Below, piece by piece: positions 57,302-64,000 of a stretch of 64,000 nucleotides of DNA (position 1 is the stretch's first letter; the number at the start of each line of letters is the position of its first letter). The notes under the pieces were generated by a model. That model saw only the letters and a list, made by a program, of their open reading frames with translations. It was not told the DNA's origin and made no database searches. The translations under genes and the position numbers were made by a program. The stretch lies in assembly GCF_002019665.1 (NCBI RefSeq), contig NZ_KV917375.1:4043445-4107444 (forward strand), given 5' to 3'. This DNA is from Sutcliffiella halmapala (lineage in GTDB: Bacteria > Bacillota > Bacilli > Bacillales > Bacillaceae_I).

Positions 57302-58285
57302 TTATGTAAGTGAATCTTGAAGTTTCCAATCTTTCGGCTTGATGTTCTTATCGATCCATTTCTTTGGTGGGGCTTGGTATGGAGTGGTGGGCATTAAATC
57401 ACCATTGTGCCAGCTAGCTGCTCCTGACCGAAGCATTTCAGTGAGTAGAACTTGAATAAATTCTTCTGGTTGAAGTTGGAAGGAGTAGCGTGCAAAATCT
57501 TGGAACCAGCCACAGCTTAGTAGGTAGTTATCCACTTCTTCTTTTGCTAGTCCGTTTTTAATGATTAATGTGTATGCAAAGATCCTCTTAACGGCATGCC
57601 ATGAATTTTTTTCTGGAGTTTTTAGAAACTTTTCATACCTTGTTCTAGCCGCATCAATGGCAGTCTGGGGATTCTCTATTAGGGGTCCATGTCCTGAATA
57701 AGCCTTTTGAATTCGGAGTTTAGAAATCCGATCCAAACTTTCTATCGATCGTTGAATAGATCCAACACCTTCACGAAAGATATTAATCCATCCGATATCA
57801 TTATTGTGAAAGAGATCCCCGCAAATTAATATTTCTTCTTCCGGTTCATATAACGAGATATGACCTAACGTATGACCTGGTGTGTGTAAAACCTTCAAGA
57901 TTCTACTTCCGGTATTAATCTCGTCATTATCTGAGAGCTTTGTCTGAACCAGATAAGGTTCTACAGGTTGATCCAACCATTCTGCACTACAGGCTTCATA
58001 ATCACAGGAATTTATTAAACTAGCGTCCCAATGATGCGCAGCAATTTTCACCCCATAGTTTTGTTGAAAATGAAAATTTCCTCCTACATGGTCACTATGA
58101 TAATGCGTGTTTACGATAAGATGTAATTCCTCTGGTGAAACACCTGCTTCCTTAATTAACTGCTCAGTCTCGTTCACATCACTACCAAAACCAGTATCAA
58201 TAAGGATTGGTAACTTATCCTTAATCAGGATCATGTTTGCGCTTGGGTATTTTCTTTCCATGAAAATAATAGTAGAGTTCTGCAT
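57302..58285 (-). CDS. Metallo-beta-lactamase fold hydrolase
   Basis: A 327-residue MBL-fold protein: ILIDTGFGSDVNE, LIVNTHYHSDHVGGNFHF (the HxHxDH zinc motif), LHTPGHTLGHISLY, LICGDLFHNNDIG (bridging Asp) and KAYSGHGPLI. The C-terminal extension (about 210-327) resembles that of LACTB2/glyoxalase-II-like thioesterases. ATG 58285 has AGGAGG 8 nt upstream; an ATG 8 codons earlier overlaps that site. Confidence 0.85.
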   Translation of the reverse strand: MQNSTIIFMERKYPSANMILIKDKLPILIDTGFGSDVNETEQLIKEAGVSPEELHLIVNTHYHSDHVGGNFHFQQNYGVKIAAHHWDASLINSCDYEACSAEWLDQPVEPYLVQTKLSDNDEINTGSRILKVLHTPGHTLGHISLYEPEEEILICGDLFHNNDIGWINIFREGVGSIQRSIESLDRISKLRIQKAYSGHGPLIENPQTAIDAARTRYEKFLKTPEKNSWHAVKRIFAYTLIIKNGLAKEEVDNYLLSCGWFQDFARYSFQLQPEEFIQVLLTEMLRSGAASWHNGDLMPTTPYQAPPKKWIDKNIKPKDWKLQDSLT

Positions 58286-58383
58286 ATGCTTTTCCTCCTT
58301 AAATTCCATGACTACACGTTGATGATCGAACGTTCACTCAACTATATTATAATCAGAATACTCAGAACAAAATAGCTATTTCT

Positions 58384-59199
58384 CTAATTCAGCTTAGTTG
58401 GGAGAGCCACTCCTCCATTTATATGGGACATATATTCGAATGCGGTTGTTCCATATACGCTTTTAAAGTGTTTATTTAAATGGGTTAAATCAACAAAATT
58501 ACATTCCGCTACGGCTGAATAAATATCTCGATTTTTGTCTAATAAACGCTTTGCACGTTCCACTTTGTAGTTAAGAAAGTATTGGTATGGTGAAATTCCA
58601 GTATGAGCCTTGAATAATCTGATAAACTTATATTTTGATATATTAAGCTCTTTGCATATCACATCAAGTTTAAGAACACTACCTAAGTCGGTATGAAGAA
58701 TTTCCTTTGCTTTTCTAATTAGACCGTCATCTTTTTTATATTCTGTAGAAAGATTAGTTGGATTTAGGCTATCTGTGAGGGATAAAAATAATTCCGTGCA
58801 TAATGCCTCATCTTTTTCACTTAAAATAGCACTGGCAAGATTTAATATTTTTTGTTCCAGTCGATCATCATACACAATCGGCGTTGAAAAACGGACCATA
58901 TCTTTTTTCTCCATAACCTTTAAAAGCATTTCTGGCTCAATGTATAACATGACATAATCAAGGCCTGTTTCATCATGCGCCATCCCGTCATGTGCCTGTT
59001 CTGGATTAAAAAGCATCACACCATTTTGATAGGATAATTGTAAACTTCCATCCAAATGATATTGTTGAATACCTCGCAATGTTACACCGATTGCATACTC
59101 CTGGTGAGCGTGGTTTTTATACCGAAAATCAGTCATACTTGCTGACAATGCAGTAATACCGGCCGATTTTTTATAGATAAATTTGTCCATATCATTCAC
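58384..59199 (-). CDS. AraC-family regulator with cupin sensor domain
   Basis: A 271-residue AraC regulator. The N-terminal cupin-like sensor includes FRYKNHAHQEYAIGVTLRG and LFNPEQAHDGMA. The C-terminal domain has two helix-turn-helices (LDVICKELNISKYKFIRLFK; HTGISPYQYFLNYKVERAKR). It follows the LysE-type exporter by 16 nt in the same direction, a frequent pairing in which the regulator senses the exported amino acid. Confidence 0.88.
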   Translation of the reverse strand: MNDMDKFIYKKSAGITALSASMTDFRYKNHAHQEYAIGVTLRGIQQYHLDGSLQLSYQNGVMLFNPEQAHDGMAHDETGLDYVMLYIEPEMLLKVMEKKDMVRFSTPIVYDDRLEQKILNLASAILSEKDEALCTELFLSLTDSLNPTNLSTEYKKDDGLIRKAKEILHTDLGSVLKLDVICKELNISKYKFIRLFKAHTGISPYQYFLNYKVERAKRLLDKNRDIYSAVAECNFVDLTHLNKHFKSVYGTTAFEYMSHINGGVALPTKLN

Positions 59200-59215
59200 C
59201 TCTCCATTATCTTAC

Positions 59216-59791
59216 CTACATCCATATCATTATTGCAGAATAAGCTAATAATAGTGACATCGTTACATTAACCATCTTATTATACTTCTGTAAATACTTC
59301 TTGAAGAGTGTACCGAAAAGAACCCATGTTATAAATGCTAAAAATCCGATTAGAGTTATGGCTAAAACACTTATTGTCACCGCTGACATTGCGAGATAGT
59401 GAGGCAAAATAAAGCTAGGAATTACCGTCATTGTAAATAGAACCACTTTGGGATTTAAAAACTGCATAAGGAATCCATTCATAAAGGTGCCCGTTTGGTT
59501 TACCGTGGATTTGGATGAATCCATTTTGTAAATTTGATAAGCTAGATAGACCATATAAATGCTCCCAACTATCTGCAATACGACTAATATTTTTGGTATT
59601 ACCGTTACAAGCATCGTATTCAACATAGCAGAAATAACAAGTAATAACCCAAAAGCAATCGTTGCTCCATACGTGTATTCCATTGCTTTTTTTGCGCCAA
59701 AATTATGCACCGTTGATAAGATGACGATATTAGTCGGTCCTGGAGTAATAGTAATGATAAAACAGTATAGTAAAAAAGATGTAATATTCAT
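59216..59791 (-). CDS. LysE/RhtB-family amino-acid exporter
   Basis: A 191-residue membrane protein with six predicted segments. The family hallmark ITPGPTNIVILSTVHNFG lies near the N-terminus, with FLMQFLNPKVVLFTMTVIPS in the middle. It probably exports an amino acid or related metabolite. ATG 59791 has AAAGGAG 8 nt upstream. In an operon with the AraC regulator. Confidence 0.85.
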   Translation of the reverse strand: MNITSFLLYCFIITITPGPTNIVILSTVHNFGAKKAMEYTYGATIAFGLLLVISAMLNTMLVTVIPKILVVLQIVGSIYMVYLAYQIYKMDSSKSTVNQTGTFMNGFLMQFLNPKVVLFTMTVIPSFILPHYLAMSAVTISVLAITLIGFLAFITWVLFGTLFKKYLQKYNKMVNVTMSLLLAYSAIMIWM

Positions 59792-59959
59792 GAGAAAAAC
59801 TCCTTTCAAAGTATCCTCATGTAATCATACATCTTAAGATTAAATGGCATATAGTATGTTATTGCACGGTTACTTGGACCAGGTACCCTTCCGTCCATCC
59901 ACTCTTAGCACAAGAAACGACTGCTTAAACAATCGCACTCGTTTGTTTAATAAGGATTT

Positions 59960-60682
59960 TTATAAACTCATACTTGCAATAAGAAGATAAATACCTGTGA
60001 AACTCAAAAGGATATATGTAAATATCTTAAAAATCCGTTGATTAAGCCAATGGAAAATAATTTGACCTATAATCAACCCTATAAATACAACTGGAATTGC
60101 ATAAATACTTGATTCCCATATTAATTTATTCGTACCTGTAAAGATTATTTGAGTAATTAGACTGATAAAATAAATAAACAGATAGAACGCTAAAGTAGTT
60201 GCTCTTAACTTCCCTTTTTCAGTATCAGTTCCTGTAAAGTAAAGTAATAACGGAGGACCTGGCATACCAATACTTGTTGTTAAAAGACCAGATACCCCAC
60301 CAACTATGAAATCCCTATTACGAGTTGACTTTACTCTAAAGTTAACTATTAATAACAATGTTAATACTAAGAGCAGTACACTAACTCCTATTTTAAAAAC
60401 GTTAATGTTAATGGAAATAAAGATTAATATACCAAAAGGTACACCCACTATACTTCCGATAATAAACCTCTTTAAAAGTGTAAAATCAATGTCTTTGCTT
60501 ATTTTCCATATTAATGAAATTGAAATAAGTAATGATAAAATTATGTTTATTTGTATGGCTTCTTGCGGAAGAAACAACATCAGTAAGAAAGGTGTTGCCA
60601 TTATGGAAAATCCAAAACCTGTACTTGTTTGCAGGATAGAAGCCACTAATATAATACATAAAAAAGTTAGCACATTCTCCAA
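59960..60682 (-). CDS. TauE/SafE-family permease
   Basis: A 240-residue protein with about seven or eight membrane segments. TGFGFSIMATPFLLMLFLPQ and GGVSGLLTTSIGMPGPPLLL are typical of the sulfite/organosulfonate exporter family TauE/SafE. Substrate unknown. The start is TTG with an AGGAGG site 7 nt upstream. Monocistronic; 60683-61028 upstream holds no gene. Confidence 0.85.
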   Translation of the reverse strand: MENVLTFLCIILVASILQTSTGFGFSIMATPFLLMLFLPQEAIQINIILSLLISISLIWKISKDIDFTLLKRFIIGSIVGVPFGILIFISININVFKIGVSVLLLVLTLLLIVNFRVKSTRNRDFIVGGVSGLLTTSIGMPGPPLLLYFTGTDTEKGKLRATTLAFYLFIYFISLITQIIFTGTNKLIWESSIYAIPVVFIGLIIGQIIFHWLNQRIFKIFTYILLSFTGIYLLIASMSL

Positions 60683-61028
60683 ATTTGACCTCCTATAAAA
60701 ATAAACGCTATTAGTATTGGATCATTGACTCTGGCAGGAAGACAGACATTCATGTAAGATCCCCAAAGGATTTAAAGCAATCTATTCCTTTCTCCCCTTC
60801 TTCAGCTGTATGAAAATCAAACTGAGAAAGCATGCACAAATGAAACTGTTTACCCAATTCTTTGGACACCCCCTACTTCTTTACACGCTAGCATCATATA
60901 CCCAAATCTCTCTTAGTCTCCATTTCTTCCTACTAATTCCACATATATTACTATTATTTTAATCACATTCATACAGAAACTCAAAGCTATTACTAAAAGA
61001 AAATTCTGGTGACATAAACAAAACAGTA

Positions 61029-61101
61029 TTGACTTAATAGCCAGTCCACCATTATAGTTATATACATAACTATATAACCATATATGTGTAGCACACATAT
61101 A
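61029..61101 (+). promoter_or_regulatory. Promoter and operator-like palindromes before the GntR gene
   Basis: TTGACT (61029-61034), an 18-nt spacer and TATAGT (61053-61058) form a promoter. AGTTATATACATAACT (61056-61071) is a palindrome over the -10. TATATGTG (61081-61088) and CACATATA (61094-61101) form a second one in the leader. YtrA-type regulators repress their own operons, so these are likely operator sites. Confidence 0.6.
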
Positions 61102-61121
61102 TAGAATAGTGGGCGATTAAC

Positions 61122-61505
61122 ATGAAAAAGACATTTGATCAGGATAAGCCAATTTATTTGCAAGTTCGCGAAAAAATTGAAGACCAAATTATTAATAATC
61201 AACTAAATGAGGGAGAGCAAGCACCTTCGACAAATCAGCTGGTGAGTTATTTCAAAATCAACCATGTCACGGTGGCCAAAGGGATTAATCAATTAGTGGA
61301 AGAAGGAATTCTTTTTAAAAAGCGAGGAATTGGTATGTTTGTAGCCGCGGGGGCGAAAGAGAAACTCGTTCAAAAACGTAAAGAATCTTTTATTGAAGAG
61401 TATGTAATCAAGTTAGTTCACGAAGCTGATAAGTTAGCAATCACTGAAGAAGAAATCATTGGATTCATAAAAACTGTAAAAGGTCGTGAAATAGATGAAG
61501 GTTAG
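61122..61505 (+). CDS. YtrA-subfamily GntR regulator
   Basis: A 127-residue GntR protein with a winged helix (about 10-75: KPIYLQVREKIEDQIINNQL, APSTNQLVSYFKINHVTVAK, GILFKKRGIGMFV) and a short helical dimerisation tail, the YtrA architecture. It overlaps the ATPase gene by 11 nt. Such regulators control ABC exporters induced by cell-envelope stress. Confidence 0.88.
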   Translation: MKKTFDQDKPIYLQVREKIEDQIINNQLNEGEQAPSTNQLVSYFKINHVTVAKGINQLVEEGILFKKRGIGMFVAAGAKEKLVQKRKESFIEEYVIKLVHEADKLAITEEEIIGFIKTVKGREIDEG

Positions 61506-62361
61506 AGCCGAAAATTTACAATTAAAATACGGGAACCAATTGGCACTTAAAGATATTAATTTTGAGTTAAGCGGTGAGAAAATATACGGGTTACTCGGCA
61601 GAAATGGAGCGGGGAAAACCTCTCTTCTATCCATGTTGGCATCATTCCGTGAACCAACCTCTGGATCCATTACCATTAATGGCGAAACACCATTTGAAAA
61701 TGCTGACATTATGCAACAGGTTGCATTTCTGTATAGCAAAGACTATAAGGATGAATCTGATAATGTCATCGCAATGTTGGATGGTGTACAACGATACCGC
61801 CCACATTTTGACAGAGACTATGCTAGTTATCTTGTCGATCGCTTTAAACTTGATAAAAAGAAGCCTATCAAACAGTTTTCAAAGGGAATGCAATCAGCCG
61901 TGAGTATCATTATTGGTTTGGCAAGTAGAGCACCTATCACCATCCTTGATGAGGTATATCTTGGTCTGGATGCTCCTTCAAGAGATATCTTTTACAAGGA
62001 ACTTTTAGAAGATCAAGAGAGGCATCCAAGAATTATTATTTTATCAACGCATCTTGTATCAGAAATGGATTATTTATTTGATGAAGTAATCATTTTAGAT
62101 AAAGGTACCATTTTACTTCAAGAAGATTACGATTCCTTAATCACAAAAGGAGCGACTATTACAGGAAATGCTGCATTAGTCGATGACTTTGTACGAACGA
62201 AGAAACAGATGAATGTTCAACAATTAGGAAATACAAAAGCAGTGATGGTTTACGGAGAACTTAGTGAGCAAGAGCGCCAAGTGGCATTGGGTAAAGGGCT
62301 TGAAGTTGCACCAGTCTCCCTTCATGAGATGTTTGTTCATTTAACAGAGGAGGAAATGTAG
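61495..62361 (+). CDS. ABC transporter ATP-binding protein (YtrB-like)
   Basis: A 288-residue ATPase with Walker A GLLGRNGAGKTSLL, a variant signature FSKGMQSAVSI, Walker B ITILDEVYLGLD and H-loop LSTHLVSEMD. The YtrB/bacitracin-type group shares this FSKGM signature. It pairs with the permease that starts 2 nt after its stop. Confidence 0.9.
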   Translation: MKVRAENLQLKYGNQLALKDINFELSGEKIYGLLGRNGAGKTSLLSMLASFREPTSGSITINGETPFENADIMQQVAFLYSKDYKDESDNVIAMLDGVQRYRPHFDRDYASYLVDRFKLDKKKPIKQFSKGMQSAVSIIIGLASRAPITILDEVYLGLDAPSRDIFYKELLEDQERHPRIIILSTHLVSEMDYLFDEVIILDKGTILLQEDYDSLITKGATITGNAALVDDFVRTKKQMNVQQLGNTKAVMVYGELSEQERQVALGKGLEVAPVSLHEMFVHLTEEEM

Positions 62362-62362
62362 T

Positions 62363-63136
62363 ATGAAACAACATGCAATTTTCCCTAAAGTAGCAACCGA
62401 TATATTTTTCACCCAATTAAAATGGGCAAGTGGTTTTTTAGGAGTATTGTTTATCGTTAATATTGGTAAATTAGTGCTATCAAGTATTTACGGGTATGAA
62501 GCTGAGGGATTTTTTAGTTCCATTTTTGTTGCAGGAAATATTTTTATGCTTGTAGTTGGAATTCTAGCTATCTATTTCCTTCCACATTATGTAGGAAACG
62601 GCGTGACAAGAAAGGATTACTTTACCGGAACAGTTCTAGCTTCCATTGGCTTATCTATTACTATCCCGGTAATAGCCTTCTTAGTATCTATCCTGGAACA
62701 ATTTATTCTAAATATGGTGAATATAGCTTTAAGAGCACAAACCATTAATGACGTGGACATTGACGATAATATTATTGGCGATATTGTACAATCCATTATT
62801 ATAACGCCTTACGTTGCTCCTCAACAAAATTGGCTGTTGGCTATCGGTGTACTAAGTCTAAATCTCTTTATCAATTATTTAATTGGTTGGTTAATTAGTT
62901 CAAGTTTCTACCGATTAAATGTTGTAGCTGGTTTAGGATTTATTTTGCTTGCAATTAATATTAAAATGCTAAAAGACACTTTCCTCAGAATTTCACTAGA
63001 TTTACCTGTACCTGGTTGGTTTTCTAATTTAGACTTTCTGCCATCTGGAATTGCATTGGTGGGGATTTTACTTCTCGTAATTATTTCTATTTGGTTAATT
63101 CGTTTATTGACTAGGAGAGTTTCTGTTAAATTGTAG
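62363..63136 (+). CDS. ABC transporter permease subunit
   Basis: A 257-residue protein with six membrane segments in pairs (about 22-42, 60-80, 92-112, 160-178, 184-202, 232-252) and little motif content, as usual for YtrC/D-type permeases. Third gene of the GntR/ABC operon. The substrate is not evident. Confidence 0.82.
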   Translation: MKQHAIFPKVATDIFFTQLKWASGFLGVLFIVNIGKLVLSSIYGYEAEGFFSSIFVAGNIFMLVVGILAIYFLPHYVGNGVTRKDYFTGTVLASIGLSITIPVIAFLVSILEQFILNMVNIALRAQTINDVDIDDNIIGDIVQSIIITPYVAPQQNWLLAIGVLSLNLFINYLIGWLISSSFYRLNVVAGLGFILLAINIKMLKDTFLRISLDLPVPGWFSNLDFLPSGIALVGILLLVIISIWLIRLLTRRVSVKL

Positions 63137-63189
63137 CTGGAGTGGACGAGTGGCCTGTCCCTCCATTCACCAGGTTAAGCACCAGAGTT

Positions 63190-63246
63190 GATAAATAGAC
63201 GGAGAGATTCCGCTGTGCATAAGCGGAATCTCTCCTCTTATTTTGC
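63190..63246. repeat. Palindromic repeat pair forming a perfect hairpin
   Basis: Two units of the repeat family of 40761 and 55115 face each other: GGAGAGATTCCGC (63201-63213) and GCGGAATCTCTCC (63223-63235) make a 13-bp perfect stem. It lies 65 nt past the permease gene and may work as a terminator or RNA stabiliser. Confidence 0.65.
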
Positions 63247-63286
63247 CGGTTCTTCAGTGACCACTACCTGTCCCTATGGACACATC

Positions 63287-64000
63287 CTAAAACAATGCCT
63301 TCAACAATTCCCAAAAGCTTTTCTTTTTTTCTGGTTCAGCTTTCTTGGTTTGTTTTTCTGTTTTTTTGATGCTTTCGGTTTTGATGACGAATTGGACGGA
63401 TGAGATGTTTTCGTTTTTGGGAGATACGAAGGAAACAGGTTGGAAATCTGATTTGTCGTATTCCTGAATCATTTTGTTGATTTCTTCTTGCATTTGGTTC
63501 GGTAAGTCTTTTGTTTCTTGATATAACTCTTCTGTACCGTCTTGTAGTTCTCCAACGCCCTTATTCAATTCGCTTGTTCCGTCTGTTAGTTGAACAATTC
63601 CGGAATGCAGCTGTGCATACGATGAAGATAACTCGCTCACGCCACCTGTATAGCTTACTAACCCGGAATGGAAAGCACCGTAGTTAGAAGACAATGCTTC
63701 GATGCCTTTTTGTAATTCACTAAGTCCGCTGAGGTCCGTTTCTTTTAAAGAAGCGGAAATTTCATTAGCAATGGACGTTAAGGCGCCACTCATCTCACGC
63801 ACAGCCCCATCCACCTGTTGTAAAGCTGGTTCCACAGCTGCAAAGGCCTGCTCTACATTTGCATATGTCCCTTTTACCTTTTGGGCAGCAGCATAAGTTG
63901 CAACCAGTTTATCTAGTGATTCAGAATCAGCTCCACTTTGATAAAGTGCGGCAATTTCCTCTTCTGAAAGTTGATTTGCTGGAATCTCTTTGATTGATCC
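63287..64000 (-). CDS. C-terminal part of a coiled-coil, transporter-associated protein
   Basis: The frame is open to the right edge, giving about 237 residues of a longer protein whose start lies outside. It holds repeated amphipathic heptads rich in SELxxGxxxL (LTDGTSELNKGVGELQDGT), then FVSPKNENISSVQFVIKTES and a basic tail ending ELLKALF. Such repeats occur in extracellular loops and tails of MMPL/RND-type and YhgE/Pip-like proteins of Bacilli. There is no membrane segment in the visible part, so which family it belongs to is open. Confidence 0.6.
   Translation of the reverse strand, partial: GSIKEIPANQLSEEEIAALYQSGADSESLDKLVATYAAAQKVKGTYANVEQAFAAVEPALQQVDGAVREMSGALTSIANEISASLKETDLSGLSELQKGIEALSSNYGAFHSGLVSYTGGVSELSSSYAQLHSGIVQLTDGTSELNKGVGELQDGTEELYQETKDLPNQMQEEINKMIQEYDKSDFQPVSFVSPKNENISSVQFVIKTESIKKTEKQTKKAEPEKKKSFWELLKALF

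Overview
The window looks like a chromosomal segment of a low-GC Gram-positive spore-former relative of the Bacillaceae (Bacillus or Oceanobacillus type). The grounds are strong AGGAGG-like ribosome binding sites, AT-rich intergenic DNA with Rho-independent terminators, and gene sets typical of Bacilli: a YtrA-type GntR/ABC operon, an exu-like sugar-acid operon with a LacI regulator, and bioDAY. No rRNA, tRNA or CRISPR array was seen.

Layout. 1-5.3 kb: a minus-strand Wadjet operon jetABCD, with jetD cut by the window edge. 5.6-14.4 kb: a complete AI-2 (Lsr) system. lsrACDB runs leftward and lsrR, lsrK, a cupin and lsrF run rightward from a shared control region; the cupin sits where lsrG would be expected. 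14.5-35 kb: a dense defence and mobile-remnant island. It holds a RES-domain NADase-like protein in tandem with an AbaSI/PvuRts1I-like modification-dependent nuclease, a defence-type reverse transcriptase with a strongly structured leader, and two type II endonucleases of families known for GGNCC (TdeIII and Eco47II). A decayed third nuclease, a MazG-like protein, a C5-cytosine methyltransferase, an XRE regulator, phage/integrase remnants, an HNH pseudogene and an MccF-like S66 peptidase follow. The island ends with a two-gene operon of a sigma-70-like protein and a RecQ-like helicase, beside a decayed BREX brxA-like fragment. 36-39 kb: biotin genes bioD, bioA, bioY behind a BirA-type operator. 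41-42 kb: a DUF418 membrane protein.

42.4-54.8 kb: one long minus-strand sugar-acid catabolic operon. It encodes a LacI repressor, KDG kinase, 6-phospho-3-hexuloisomerase, an Ldh_2-family dehydrogenase, a TRAP transporter (DctP, DctQ, DctM), a zinc dehydrogenase, KDPG aldolase, mannonate dehydratase (UxuA), a mannonate oxidoreductase-like SDR and hexulose-6-phosphate synthase. A sulfatase gene lies upstream. The TRAP system probably imports an aldonate or uronate; UxuA, KDG kinase and KDPG aldolase would take it to pyruvate and glyceraldehyde-3-phosphate. No uronate isomerase is seen. 55.8-64 kb: housekeeping and regulatory genes (two AraC regulators, a beta-lactamase-fold hydrolase, a MaoC-like protein, a LysE exporter, a TauE permease, a YtrA-like GntR/ABC operon) and the 3' part of a coiled-coil membrane-associated protein running off the right edge.

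The most interesting candidates are the reverse transcriptase with its structured leader (a DRT2-like arrangement), the sigma factor plus RecQ-like helicase operon, and the nuclease plus RES-domain pair. The island also has an unusual density of genes broken by single stops or indels, which marks it as old and decaying in parts. Two intergenic repeat families recur outside the genes: a palindromic element of about 25 bp spaced about 54 nt apart, and a GTGGACACAGGGACA-type element.
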